Source of the DNA: Neonectria sp. B-13
Lineage: Eukaryota > Ascomycota > Sordariomycetes > Hypocreales > Nectriaceae
Reading direction: 5' to 3'
NCBI GenBank assembly: GCA_002682825.1
Contig: NOKP01000002.1
Coordinates: 5,500,309-5,564,308 of the forward strand
DNA length: 64,000 nt
Under the pieces are notes generated by a model. It saw only the letters and a program-made list of their open reading frames with translations. It searched no databases and was not told the origin of the DNA. Shown here piece after piece: positions 48,870 through 61,178 of the stretch. The position numbers and the translations under genes are program-made. How positions within the stretch are numbered: position 1 is the first letter of the stretch; each line of letters begins with the position of its first letter.

Positions 48870-49601
48870 ATGAACGTGACCGGTGGCTGGAATCCTGTTA
48901 CCGGTCGAGATTCCACGGGCACTCTCCCAAACTTTGCTCCTGTAGGAGGGTCCATCCCCGTTCAAGGTCAACCCTACATCCCTCACCTTGGTGGACCTGG
49001 CTATAACTTTGGAACAGCTCCTCAATACGTTACATACGGCAGCATGAATCCCTTCCAGGCGTATCCTCCCACGGCCTACGCTCCGAACCAAGTCGGCGGC
49101 TTCCAGACGACGCACACCTTCTCGCACCAGCCCAACGGCACGGGCAACATGTTCCCGCGGCAGCCGGCGGCGGCGCCCAGCATCGACCCGGAGATGCCGG
49201 CCATGCAGATGAGCAACACCACGGGCGGCGTCGGCTGTGAGCCCGGGTACAACTACTTCTTCCCCGCCGAGCACACCAAGATCCACGTTCTGAGGAGCAA
49301 GTCGCCACCGTGGCAGCTGCCTCACGATGCTCAGGTGCCCTTCACGGCGTCGCACGTGCCCTGCGACACCCAGCTCGGCGCCCTGCTTAAGGGCTTCGGC
49401 TGCACCAACCCGATCCCGAAGAAGAACCGGTGTTACGAGGTGGTTAGTGGCGGGAACGGAAAATGGTACAAGGGGTTCAGCTTCGGCGGCGACGACAAGG
49501 ACTATCTGAAGAAGGCCATAAGTGAGGTTGGGTGGGATAGCTCCCGGGCGGGTCTTCCCGGTGGGAAGTCTGTTGTATGTCTGTGGTTCTGCAAGAACTG
49601 A
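48870..49601 (+). CDS. Conserved-looking hypothetical protein, 243 residues
   Basis: A single exon from the ATG at 48870 (the frame is open a little upstream but has no ATG there). The N-terminal 130 residues are Pro/Gly/Gln/Tyr-rich and probably disordered. The C-terminal 110 residues form a compact domain with YNYFFPAEHTKIHVL, VPCDTQLGALLKGFGC, NRCYEV, GNGKWYKGFSFGGDDKDYL, GWDSSR and VVCLWFCKN. No signal peptide. The family is not recognised by name, although such a short C-terminal domain behind a disordered Pro/Gln-rich region is common in fungi. Function unknown. Confidence 0.75.
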   Translation: MNVTGGWNPVTGRDSTGTLPNFAPVGGSIPVQGQPYIPHLGGPGYNFGTAPQYVTYGSMNPFQAYPPTAYAPNQVGGFQTTHTFSHQPNGTGNMFPRQPAAAPSIDPEMPAMQMSNTTGGVGCEPGYNYFFPAEHTKIHVLRSKSPPWQLPHDAQVPFTASHVPCDTQLGALLKGFGCTNPIPKKNRCYEVVSGGNGKWYKGFSFGGDDKDYLKKAISEVGWDSSRAGLPGGKSVVCLWFCKN

Positions 49602-50215
49602 GTGAGTGTTTTCAATGCAAGCAACGCGTTTCCGGCCTGGTTTCCAACGAACGTATCATGCGGTTTTCGAGCGGGTATTCGGGAGGAAGGAGGATCTGAA
49701 AGCAGACTCAAAAGTGGTTTCTTGCGAGGTGGATCAGGAATAAGGACATGGGTTGAGAAAGCAGTGGCTTGCTACGGCCGTTTTGCCACGGTATTTCGGA
49801 GGAGATGCCTGTCTTTGGAGTTAGTGTCATTTGTACTTCGTTCTCGCGGCATGTGGATCGTCACTGCTGCGTATGCGTTCATAATGCGATCAGATTGCCA
49901 AGTTACCTTGCTGTTGCTTCACAGAAAGGAATCGTCTGGATGGAAAGCCTCGTGACTGTTGAATTGATAATATTGAGATGTGATCTAGGTGAGCGGATCG
50001 TGTGGTAAGGTTCGACGAGGGGTTGACTCGAAGTTGTTCTGTCCAGGGACACTCTGCGTTATGACACCGCCTCTCCGAGAACCACGAGGTGATCGTTCAC
50101 TGACATCGGTTAACGCCGATAATACATAGACACACATTAACTAACTGGTAAAAAATACATAGAAACCATTAAGTATGTTTATTATATCCAAGTGCCCTCG
50201 CTGCCTCCATCCTAT
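49602..50215. other. Intergenic, 600 bp
   Basis: 3' flanks of two convergent genes, AT-rich at 50120-50200. Nothing further is recognised. Confidence 0.4.
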
Positions 50216-51606
50216 TCATAAATTCCCACCTAGACTTATAAACCATCTTTGCACTTCTTCTGGCCCCATAAGAGTCGTTAATAATATCTTAGAGCAGGGA
50301 TCAATATCATCAGGCTCAGCCTTTACCATGATATGCGCGATATCATGGCTCATAACTATAAATCGATTCTTCTCTCGCCATGCTGTCATAAACTCGACTG
50401 CATCGATTGCCTTCCACAAATGTGCCGAGACAGTCCAAGCACTTGAACAGTAGAGCCGCATGTCACAGAGGAGTGGTATTTGCCAGTCCAGTAGGCTGGT
50501 ATACATCTTAAGTAAGATGGCCACGGCCAAGGTCCGACGAGCAGACTCTTCAAAGACCCATGAGACCCAGAAACCACAAGAGACTGATAGTGGGGATATC
50601 TAGATTTCCAATCAGTAAGTAGATCAAAATCGGGACAAGTACCTCTGCACTAATGGTGTCTAGTACGAACAGGAATGAGCTGAAATAAGCCCATGATAGT
50701 AGCGTTGAGGTCAGGTAGGTTCCGTCGCGCCGCTCCATGTGTCCAGGGGTCACCGTCGAAGAGTTGAATGATCTGATATAGAATCAAGGCCTGGACTCGT
50801 GCCAACGCTTCTAGAGGGGTTGGCGGCGACGGTCCGGCGACAAGATCTCTCGCTCTCGCTTCTATAATGCGAAAGACTGATGATTCATTGACCTTGTTTC
50901 TCGCCATGTACAGTGCGCAACAGGCCTGAGCATCCTGTATAGCGCGCGGCATCTCGCCAGCGTATAGTTGGGAGTGACACCACGGGGTTGAGTTTTCGAG
51001 CACCATCATTTCTGGTGCCTTTGCAAGCTGCTCTAGCGCGTATCGAAGCCGATACCACATCTTAGTGTTTAATGACTGCGACATTAGGCCCCTTTCTGTC
51101 GTATCCGTTGAAGATGAGGAATACTCAGGCGCTATATCGCGCGATATGGTGTTGTGGAGCAGTGTTTCCTTCGGGGCTCCTTCTATCCGATCATTGCCGG
51201 CTATTCCCTGAGTGAAGCTATCGATAGGATCGAACTGATAATCTGTGGGGTGACCTGAAGTAATAGAGTACTGGTGTGCATTCTCGTAACTTGTTAGGTC
51301 CCACAAGCCGGTGCGTAATGTAAGGCAGCTTGACAAGGCACCGGCAGCCGAGTTCTCCTCATTCAGCACTTCCAATGGTGATGCGTCAAGCTCAATGGGC
51401 TCTCCACTAATTGCTCTTGGAGAACCATCGGTTTGTTTCTCAGATGTCGAATGCCTGGGATAAACACACCGACGGTTCCGGTGCTCGCACCTGGTGCAGA
51501 CGGGCTGAGCAAGGTCACACCGACGCTTGGCCCGTATGCAGTTCACACACGACTTCCGGCGCAACGGCGGATTTCCGCGCTCGATTGCGGTCAACGACTG
51601 GGGCAT
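50216..51606 (-). CDS. Zn2Cys6 fungal transcription factor
   Basis: Exons 50667-51606 and 50216-50583 (83-nt intron, GTACTA donor) encode 435 residues. The DNA-binding zinc cluster is perfect: C20-x2-C23-x6-C30-x6-C37-x2-C40-x6-C47, in CVNCIRAKRRC and CTRCEHRNRRC, near the N-terminus. The C-terminal part follows the pattern of short fungal Zn2Cys6 regulators (ALARVQALILYQIIQLFDGD, WVSWVFEESARRTLAVAIL, SAWTVSAHLW). The assumed intron removes an in-frame TAG and restores the family sequence. It is divergent from the NmrA-like gene across a 380-bp promoter, so local regulation of that neighbour is likely but unproven. Confidence 0.87.
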
Positions 51607-51986
51607 ATTCGAAATTCAAGCTATTTGCAAAACATTGAGGACTGAGCAAAGGTTTCCAGCTATGCGTTTTCGCCTTAAGTCTGCATGAAATCGGGATTTG
51701 TGATCACGTAAGCCGAGCTCTGTCGTCATCACGTAGACGGAGTTCCGCCCTTGCAGATGGCTGACAGAGTCTGGGGTCTAGTACGTCTCGTTATTATGGC
51801 CCTAATGCAAAGGCGGAGCTCCTGTCATGCATGCTCATATGATGCCGATAGTTCCACGACTCGTTATGGTGCCTTAGGAATCCCGTCGGTATGATATAAA
51901 GCACGGGTTGGGAAGCTTTCTCAAGCTTGCTATATCACATCTACTCACATCTGTCTATACCACATCTACTCACACCTGTCTATATC
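51607..51986. promoter_or_regulatory. Bidirectional promoter of the Zn2Cys6/NmrA-like pair
   Basis: 380 bp between divergent starts. A TATAAA box lies at 51895-51900, 87-92 nt before the NmrA-like ATG. Directly before that ATG is a 25-nt tandem duplication (51931-51955 and 51956-51980, three mismatches), so the leader is internally repeated. Confidence 0.6.
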
Positions 51987-52910
51987 ATGGCCACTCCTAC
52001 TGCTTTTGTGTGCAGCGCGACCGGCACTCAGGGCGGAGCCCTTGCTCGCCAGCTCAGAGCCTTAGCATTCGATGTGCATACGACAACGAGAGACCCAGCT
52101 TCACCCGCGGCGAAGGCTCTTTCAGCAATCGGCGTCAAGGTCTTCCACGGGGACTGGGACAACGATGCCGCACTTCGATCGGCTAGCGAAGGGTCACAGT
52201 ACCTGTTTCTCAACCTTTTCCCAGACTTCACCGATTCAGGTCTCGATCTTAAACGAGCTAAGAAGATCATGAGCATCGCCAAGGAATCTGGAGTGAAACA
52301 CGTCATATACTCAAGCGACTTTGCCCTCGAGAGAAGTAAAGTCGGCGACAGCGACGGCGAATCCTTTGTCGACAGAGCTCGCAAATCGAAGCGCAACATT
52401 GAGCAAGAGACAGCTAAGGCTGGCTTTGACACCTGGACTGTCATCCGTCCTAGCTTCTTCATGGCCAACTTTATCAAGCCAAAGGTGCTGCGCTATGCCA
52501 CCGCTGTCGATGGCTTAATCACCTTTGGCTACCCGGCTAATACCCGCTTGCCGCTGATTGACCATGAGGATATCGCCAAGTTTTCCGTTGCTGTATTCAA
52601 AAACCCTTCCAAATTCAATGGACACGCCATTCGCATCGCCGGAGAGGTATTGACCGCGGGCGAAGTGATAGCGGCCCTTGGGCGCGCAACGGAGCGCAAT
52701 ATCCGTGGTGCTTACCTCACGATCGCCGAGGCTGAAGAAAAGGCGAAGACGGATTTTATGACCGAGGCAGAGTTAGTCGTCCCTCAGATGGGTGACGCTT
52801 TTGATTCCAAAGACTTGGAAAGCTGGGGTGTTTCCTTCAACACGTTTGAAGACTTTTTAACTAGAGAGAAGGAGGCTGTAGAGGCAACATATCAGAACGT
52901 GAAGGGTTAA
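51987..52910 (+). CDS. NmrA-like NAD(P)-binding protein (atypical SDR)
   Basis: A single exon of 307 residues from the ATG at 51987 (MATPTAFVCS); the frame is open further upstream but without an ATG. A Rossmann start with the NmrA-type glycine motif ATGTQGGALARQL is followed by HTTTRDPASPAAKAL (the NADP-discriminating loop), KHVIYSSDFALE, WTVIRPSFFMANFI, and LPLIDHEDIAKFSV. These proteins are either NADP-sensing regulators or isoflavone-reductase-like enzymes; the usual YxxxK is absent, in line with NmrA-like members. Its pairing with a divergent Zn2Cys6 factor suggests a small regulated module. Confidence 0.9.
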   Translation: MATPTAFVCSATGTQGGALARQLRALAFDVHTTTRDPASPAAKALSAIGVKVFHGDWDNDAALRSASEGSQYLFLNLFPDFTDSGLDLKRAKKIMSIAKESGVKHVIYSSDFALERSKVGDSDGESFVDRARKSKRNIEQETAKAGFDTWTVIRPSFFMANFIKPKVLRYATAVDGLITFGYPANTRLPLIDHEDIAKFSVAVFKNPSKFNGHAIRIAGEVLTAGEVIAALGRATERNIRGAYLTIAEAEEKAKTDFMTEAELVVPQMGDAFDSKDLESWGVSFNTFEDFLTREKEAVEATYQNVKG

Positions 52911-55900
52911 TATATCGCAAAATTGCCCCCCGCCTGTCTTCGTTGTGCCCTGTTCATGACCGTCAACTTCTGTATGCAGACCGGTGTCTGGATAGACTCT
53001 GGTGCCGCCATGGGCCTTAGTCGGCGGTTCTTCGACGTTTACGGCAACCGCTCCTGGAGAATTGTTCTATCTCTGTAACTCATCTTTTCTGCGCTCTACT
53101 TCTTCTATCTTTATCAGATTCCCGGACCTCCCCTTTTTCGTATTCATCATGGGAGACATGGGAAAGCCAAGAAGGTGGTCACTGATTTCTACGGCCCCAG
53201 TCACGATGCAAAACGACACGTTGCCTTCCCTGTTCAACCCTAGGGATTAGAATAAGGGCAAAACAATGCTCTGGCGAGAAGATGTGGACGTCATCAGAGG
53301 CAGGAGGTTGGCAATGTGGCACTTCCTGCACTCGCGTACTACCGTCATAGAGGACTGAGTTTGGAGTGCTTCACCGCGGCCTTTCTCTATCCTTCGTTAG
53401 AATCAGCTAGTATTTATAAACGGCGTTGGTTTCGAGTGTCCTGCCTCGGACAAACAGATCGATGATTAGAAGCGTCGATCGCGGGACAGAGCGGCACTGG
53501 GACGCCCTTACGCAAACTTCCTCGAGGATATTCTGGAAAGGCTCTTCGTTGGGTCATTTAGTTCCCAGCACATCAAGCCACCAGTGATCTCTCTGCAATT
53601 GCCAGCGTACTGTGCCACGTCAGGGATTAAACGGTTTTCTTCTCTGCGAAATAAGTTCATGATCGGACTGAACATGGGTCGTCGAGCAGCCGAGACCTGT
53701 TATTGCGAGGGAATTTTGCTTGGAGTTGAACAACAGGATTACGTCGTTATGAGAGTCGGTTGATAGCGGGTTCAAGGTTGGTTCTAGTTGCCTTCCCTCG
53801 ACGCTTCACGATGGCACGAACACTTTACACTTTCCCCTTGACACTTCACATACCCTCTCACATACCCAGGTTCCAGTGAGGCAGAGTAGCATGCTGCCCG
53901 CCCAGCTTCATCATTGATTCAATCAGCCCTACTCTGCAGCGGCGAGAAATCAGGCTTAGACTGCCGGGTCACCAAAGCGCCGCAGGACAATTTCATCCAC
54001 GAGACATTACAAACGCTCTAGCAGGGGTTGGTACCCACAAGCGCTTTCAGCACGAGACCATGGACGCGGACATGGCCGTGCTGACGTGCGGGCTGTTGAC
54101 TACGACAAACATTGCCGAATACGGTCTCTGGCACATTAACCTTGTGCGGCTGAAGCAGCTCTTCGACCAAGCATGAAGAAATCACAAATTGGCAGTCTGA
54201 TCAGCTTCGACATCAAGGGCTCCTATAACGGTGTATTCAAGGATCGACTACTGCAGAGAGTGGAGACCAGAGGCATACCACAGTGGTTGATCAAACAGGT
54301 CGGTGCTTTCTACTCGAATCTCACCGCAAACATCGTAGCGAATGGTCATACATGCGGGAAGTACTTCCAGGAGGACTTCCGCAAGGATCGCCACTATCAC
54401 AGGTGCTTTTCCTCCACTTCAAAAAGGATATGGTACAATATAGAATCAACTCGACAGGCGGCTCGGTAGCTTTTGTTGACGCCTCCTCGCCAAGTTCCAT
54501 TTCGTTTATTTTTGTGTGTGGTCTTGATAAACCCCCATCCTCTCGCACACTCCCTATTCTCTAGGGTAGCTAACCATGGTCTTTCTAGGTTGAGCTTGCA
54601 CTGAGTGCATTGCCCAGTGATCTCCTCAGCTGCTAAGAGTCGCTTAATTGGCCCCAGTATTTACGTTTCGTTGGACACAACACCTTCAAGAACGAAGTGC
54701 ACAGTGGGCATGAGCTTGACCACACTAACCACTCTCTCGATTTGCCTGTTGATTTTCGGCTTCCGTGTCAGTAGTAAGATCTTGCTTTTCCCACGCAGCA
54801 TTTCAGCTTTAAGGAACGTGGAAAGCTGAGCCTTTGGGGTCCATGAAGCCCGTTGGGAGGATCTGTACGCTGTCCACATCGACTTGTCTGGGCTCCATGC
54901 CGTCAGCAGTCCATGCGAGCCCAACGCGCCTCACTCGTTAACGTCCAAGTAAGACACCTTGCTGACCCTGTAGAGACTGAGGGGAATCCGAACAGTGCAT
55001 CGATTAGGCACCCTCATAACTGACTCTGGGGAAATCCTTGACCTTCTTGTCTTGGGATAGTTGATCTTCTCTAACTTACAGAACGCCTCACAACCTTCAG
55101 GGGGCTGCATGCAATGCAAAGGGAGGAGCTAGAGGATCCAATAGTGTCGTTGTTGGGCGTCTGAACTAGACCAGTCACGCAGGAAAGGAATCGGCAGAGA
55201 GCGAGTAAGTGGCTCGGGGTGGTGGCCGGATGAAGAGATTTCGAGCCAAGTTGGTTCGCCACCACATGACATTGGTGTCAGTACGATGAAAGTGGCATAT
55301 TACGGCTGACACGGGCGCATTCAATAACAACCAGCACCAATTTGAGCCCTCTGCATTAAAACCTACCAGGGCAAGGGTCAGATGAGGCTCAAAAATTATC
55401 GTCTTTGTTTTTCTCTTTGTAAGAATCAGAGTATCGAGGGACGCGCCAAGCGAGCATATGCCCCGGAGTGGGGAACTTGGTGGCATGAGGAGAAGGCCTG
55501 GTTTCGCAACGGGCCACGAGTGGACAATCCCGACTGGCGTCTCGGCATTCAACGGTGCATCTGCATGATGTCACGGAAGTTGTAAGTGTAGTGGAATTGG
55601 AATGGGCTGATTCTTTTGCTTGGTGAAAAGCCCCAAGTACGACTAAGTGAGTAGCAAAGCGTCTGGGCCATCCCTGGCTCCCTTTTCTCGCTTTTTCCCT
55701 TTCCCCAACCTCCAAACTAAGAGAAATTCCCCACAACTCCGCACATCGCCCCCACATTTGGACTCCAGGCAGCAGAATAAAGAATTGGAGAGGTGCAAAA
55801 TGTCGTTGCCTGGAGGCAGTGTGGACAGGGGCCAGGGGTGAAGATGCAACGTAGTGCGGCTCTCGACGGGGATTTCGACCAGGGTTTGGGCTAACTAGCG

Positions 55901-58900
55901 TGGGAAGTTGACCGTTACTTTTTGGAGACGGAGACATGGAATTGAGAGCTTGAAAGCTGAGGGTGAGAGTTACCAATGACGAGACGGAGGACGGCTGCAT
56001 TGGCGTGGGTTGACATGATGGCTGTCAAAGAGTTATCTAAAGGGAGGTACTCGGGCACGACTAAACCTGACTCTCTAACGAGGACGGCATTAGGGCCCAG
56101 TGTTGTCGGTGAGATGCTCGAGACACGAGCCAATGGATCCTTCTGCCGAGAATTGGCAGAGTTGCAGTTTGGTTGTCCGTTCCAAGATTTGTACCCAAGC
56201 CAAGGGAATTCCGAGGCCTGCAAACTGCACATCTGTCTTGGCAGCCACTGCATCATGATACTGGGTGACTTGGTCCTTCTAGAAAATCAAACCTAGTGGC
56301 AGATGATCCATCAGAACCCCTCGAATCCTTGAATCCTTCGTTCAGCAGTGGGCTGGCAACCCGGCGATTCCTTCCAACGCCCGACGTGCTCGAGTAGCGA
56401 ATTCCATCCCATCATGGCTAACACGATCCTTTACTAGCACGTGTCTAGCTGTAGTACTTGCATCGTCGTGCTGTCTCTTGCGGGCTTCAGTCTGTGGATC
56501 CTAGCCCTCCATCCCCCTAGTCGACCCCAAGGTTCTACCACGCCATCCCCTCCGCCCAATCTCCACCCCGCTCCCAAAGCCTGCGTGGGAGAGATCACGC
56601 GGGGGAACTCCTACGACTTAGTTGGAGGCCGGGGAATGGTTCAAGGGGTATTGCTCCACCGTTTTCGGGGACAAGGGCAGTTCAGCTATCCTCGTGATCT
56701 AATGGGATTGTGTCTGGAGAGACAAACAAGCTTTCAAATCCATAATGGCGGTATTGATACTGTGAAGGTTGTTCTTGTTATGATATCAAGAGGAGGTTGA
56801 TGCTCCCAACATGGATAAGACTTCGCAGACATGTTGAGCCTCACTTCTGATCCATGGTGTTGGGGGCTCACTCATTACCACCCAACGTCTCAATTAAAGG
56901 CAGGGAGGGAAGCAATATGCACATGATGGAGCCGGTCCACATCATGCTGCAACAAAGTCTCATTAAACACTACCGGTACGACTGTAATAACGACGGGGGG
57001 TGTGTCTACAAAGTACAGAGGGTACGCTCACCCGCCTTTTCCCCTCCTTTACTCCAACAAACCAGGATGGCCGTCAAGTGAGCTTATTCACTGGAACCAT
57101 TGACCAATGAATTCTCCAGATCACGCCGTTCCCGGGCGAAAAAGGGAAGAGGGAGTCGCCGTTTAGATTTTCGTCAATTCAGGGCCGCCCGTCTGCAGTG
57201 GTACGAAAAATGACTCAGGGACCAGCTCCCTTTGTGATCCCGGCACCCGCATGTCTTGGTGTCTTTTTTTATTCTGCTGCCTTGAGCTTGGCGCTTGCTT
57301 GGGGAGGCGATCAGAGGACGGGCCCGACAAGCGCGGCGACGTGGTTGGGGGTCGGGAATAACTGAAACTCTGCGAGATTGCCCTTTCAAGATGGTTCAGG
57401 GGACCAGGTCAGTCACACAGAAGACACAGAAGACACAGGACGGTTGCGGTAATGTTCTGGCGATCAGTGAGGGAGAGTTTGCTTGATCGACAATCGAATC
57501 TGAACGCCTCGCGGACGGGCGGGAGGGAACGATGTCGTGTCACCACACCTACAGCCGGGTGGCCAGCTTGCCCACCACTCTGTCCGACGACTCTTTGCAG
57601 CAGAACCGCATCCCACTGAGTAATACAGAACAGTGTACGGAGTACGGACGGATACACCGTTGCAGGCAAATGGCGGGCTTCACTCTCTCTCTCGTTCCCA
57701 CCCCCGGCTCTTAGCGCCATCGGATCCGCCCCCGGTTGCTCGGCGCATGACCGAACGTCCATTCACAAGGCTGCGAATTCTGCTGCCTGCGTCGGTCTGG
57801 TCTTCTAGTTTGTTGCTCGTGCACCTGGCGCTGGCCGCTGGCCTGACCGTTCTTAGCTCGGGGCATGTCAGCTCGATCGTGGCGCCCTGCAGACCGAGCA
57901 GAGTTGAGATCCCGAGACTTCATCCGGCCGCGGTGAAACCCTGCACGGCAGTAGGATTTCCATGCTAGTAATTTTCAACCAAATTAACCTGCTTTGGCGT
58001 GACTATCACCGGGCGCTCTGCACCCAACTCAGGTTTCGCCGTGTTGATATGCGAAAATCCAACCCGCTTTCGTTGCGGGGAGCGTCGCTACGAGAAACCT
58101 GGAGGCACTAGCAAGTACGAGTACAGGCTCTGCTAACACAATCCGCCTGCCAGCAGCGCATGTGGCGGTTAGGGATGAGGGAACCCTGCCGCTATCGGGC
58201 CGAAGGTCTCCATGTGCCGAGACCAAGGACTACGGAGACTAGGGTGGCAAGCGCCAAGCCGTGGCTTACAAGGGCTCAAGAAACTTGGAGAGTCGAACGA
58301 CGTCAGGGCTGGGACCGGCGTCTGCTTGGGCGATCGTTAAGCCTTGTTCCAAGGAAGGGCTTGGGAAGTTCAGCAACAGCATGTTGCCATTGGCATCAAT
58401 TGCGAGATAAACCTAGTCTTCTAGCGCCTTCGGGGCGAAGGGATTGAGCTAGGACCGGCATGGGAGACTGGACTGTCACAGAAGATGGAGACTCTAGACT
58501 GACGATGAGAGACATTCATTGCCTTTGGGCTGATTTTGTCTTACACGCCCCCTTAGAGCCAGACGTCCTTGCCCAATCCTCCACCTAGCAGCCGTTCGGG
58601 GGTACGCGATGCACCTCTGGCCATCCGACAGCGTGGTAATCGACTCTGGATGCGTACAGAGCTTGTGGCACGGTCGCGAGTTAGCTCATCCTGGGAACGG
58701 CGGGGTTGAGGCGAGGAAGAAGGAGCAACGTTAGTTGAACTCGTTTGAGGCTTTTCGTTCCGTCTGGGGGATCGCCTCAGTCTGGGGACGGCAGGGGCGA
58801 CTCGGCCTGCTTCTTCTGGAGATACATATAGCCCCCGTGTTCCTCTTCCATTTCCCCAGATTCGAAACATTAAACCATCATCTCTTCTCCAGTTGTCTCA

Positions 58901-59004
58901 TTCGAAGCCTCTGAGGTGTTTGCCCACAGAGTGAACCACGTTTTTGAGACTTGTGCCCCTTCACCCTCCGTCCCTGAAGCTTTGCTTCCCGATAGACGCC
59001 CATC
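52911..59004. other. Gene-poor 6.1-kb stretch with a transposon relic
   Basis: Apart from the reverse-transcriptase relic at about 54060-54560, no gene is supported. Frames such as minus 55389-56000, plus 55976-56296, plus 56441-56800 and plus 57633-57968 lack domains, convincing starts or introns. The last 150 nt are the leader of the MFS gene. Confidence 0.5.
54060..54560 (+). mobile_element. Degenerate LINE (Tad1-like) reverse-transcriptase fragment
   Basis: Translated fragments read LISFDIKGSYNGVFKDRLLQ, RGIPQWLIKQVGAFYSNLTA and VANGH in one frame, then GLPQGSPLSQVLFLHF and INSTGGSVAFVD in another. These are reverse-transcriptase blocks of fungal non-LTR retrotransposons (Tad1/I group). 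A frameshift separates the two halves, a TGA precedes the first, and the active-site FVDD is broken (FVDA). No endonuclease, RNase H or poly-A tail is seen nearby, so it is a short dead fragment. Confidence 0.85.
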
Positions 59005-61178
59005 ATGGCCGATATCCAGTACGTCAACACCAACACAGGCTCCAAAACGCCTGCAATTGCGACAGATCGCTAACAGTCTCGGTAGACCTGACTCCAAGGG
59101 CACCTACGCCGCCCGAACGGATGAGAAGCCCAGCACGGATATGGCTGAGCACATCGACTTGAACGATAACCTCACGGCCAGGTAAGTGCCCACTCTTGCT
59201 TCCCTACGACGACTCCGTCTAACACCAACCGAAGAATCGTGAACCCTCTTGAGGGAATCCCTCGCGACCAACTCATGCGCGATGTCGAAAACTGGGCCGA
59301 GAGAAAGGGCCTCCAGGAGCACATCGCCATCCTGAAGAAGGGTGCCCTCGTTGCCCAGAACCCGGCCAACGCCCACAACATCGACGGCGACGAGAAGCTC
59401 ACCGAGCAAGAACTCACGGTCCTCGAGCGCGAGGTCACCCACCGCTGGGACATGCCCCGGAAGCTCTTCATGACCATCGCCACCTGCTCCATCGGTGCTG
59501 CCGTCCAGGGTTGGGATCAGACTGGATCCAACGGTGCCAACCTCTTCTTCCCTGACGCGTATGGTATCGGTGGTGATACCACCCGCGATCGTCTGCTGGT
59601 GGGTATCGTCAATGCTGCTCCTTATATCGGTAGCGCGTGAGTTCTCCTTTAACTCTCATCCACCTCATATCCACCAACTGACACGCTCTAGTTTCATCGG
59701 TTGCTGGCTTTCTGACCCTATCAACAACTACTTTGGTCGCCGCGGCGTCATCTTCTTCGCTGCTCACTTCTGTATCTGGCCCGTCATCGGCTCTGCCTTC
59801 AGCCACACCTGGGAACAACAACTCGCCAACCGTCTGCTAATGGGTATCGGAATGGGTGCCAAAGCCTCAACAGTACCCATCTATGCCGCCGAGAATGCCC
59901 CTGCCTCTATCCGTGGCGCACTGGTCATGTCATGGCAAATGTGGACTGCCTTCGGAATCTTCCTCGGAACCGCCTTCAACCTCGCCGTGTACAACGTCAA
60001 AGACATCAACTGGCGCCTTATGCTGGGAGCTCCCTTCCTGCCTGCTGTCCCTCTGTTGCTCCTCATCTACACCTGTCCCGAGTCGCCTCGTTGGTTGATG
60101 AAAAAGGAGCGCTACCCCGAGGCTTGGGACGCGATGCTACAGCTCCGCAACGATGCTGTCCAGGTCGCCCGTGATATGTACTACATCAGCGCTCAGCTCG
60201 ACATTGAGCACAAGCTCATCGGAGATACCACCTACGTCAGCCGATTCACCCAGCTTTTCACCATTCCCCGTATTCGCCGCGCCAACCTAGCTGCCTTTAC
60301 GGTGATGATTGCGCAGCAAATGTGTGGCATCAACATCATCGCTTTTTACTCCACAACTGTCTTCTCTGAGGCCGGAATGTCCGACTTCAAGGCCATGCTT
60401 GGCTCCTTCGGCTTCGGTCTCGTCAACTGGCTCTTTGCTTTCCCTGCCTTCTGGACCATCGACACCTTCGGCCGACGATCACTGCTGCTGTTCACCTTCC
60501 CGATGATGACCTGGACCCTCCTTGCCGCTGGTCTCTGTACTCTGCTCCCCGAGTCTGCTGGAGAAGCCCGAACCGCCTTGATCTGCTTGTTCGTCTTCAT
60601 GTTCGGCAGTAAGTGCTCTTTCCTTTGCCCCATCTTAATTCACCCGCTTACCCGAATTCACAGTGTTCTACTCCCCTGGTGAAGGCCCCGTTCCTTTCAC
60701 CTACAGTGCCGAGGTCTACCCCCTCTCACACCGAGAGACCGGTATGGGCTTTGCTGTGGCGACCTGCCTCTTCTGGGCTGCCATTCTCGGTACCTCGTTC
60801 CCCTTCTTGCTGGACAGATTCAGCACAGTTGTAAGTTATCACGCTCTCCGCAGGATTAGACCGCAGCTAACAATCGGATAGGGTGCTTTCGGTCTCTACG
60901 CTGGCTTCAACGTCATTGCCTTCATCATGATCTTCTTCTGGGTCCCCGAGACCAAGCAGCGAACCCTCGAGGAACTCGACTACGTCTTTGCCGTCCCTGT
61001 CGGCAAGTTCGCCAGCTACCAGCTCAAGACCGCTCTTCCCTGGTGGTGCAGGCGCTGGCTTCTCTGGCAGCGCAACGTCAAGAAGGAGCCTCTCTACCAT
61101 TTCGAGAATCTCGCCACCGTCACCCCCGGCCACTCTGACGTCGAGTCCCCTCACGACAGCGACCGAAAGATGTCTTAG
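59005..61178 (+). CDS. MFS sugar/polyol transporter
   Basis: Six exons (59005-59018, 59086-59181, 59235-59636, 59692-60608, 60664-60830, 60882-61178) encode 630 residues. An 85-residue cytosolic N-terminus contains [19 protein letters not shown]. Twelve helices follow with sugar-porter signatures: [83 protein letters not shown] and [16 protein letters not shown]. It is longer than typical hexose porters and resembles the fungal group annotated as inositol- or polyol-transporter-like. The first exon carries only 14 coding nt. Substrate not inferable. It converges on the ABC transporter. Confidence 0.92.

Noticed and set aside
50638..50665. In-frame TAG in the Zn2Cys6 gene suggesting a pseudogene
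   Set aside because: An 83-nt intron (GTACTA donor, ATCAG acceptor) removes it and restores the conserved C-terminal family sequence in frame.
54661..54924. 87-codon minus frame next to the LINE relic as a second transposon ORF
   Set aside because: Sequence does not match reverse-transcriptase, endonuclease or transposase blocks; left unassigned.
55389..56000. 203-codon minus frame in the gene-poor region
   Set aside because: Starts at a non-ATG codon, compositionally random, no motif or intron structure.
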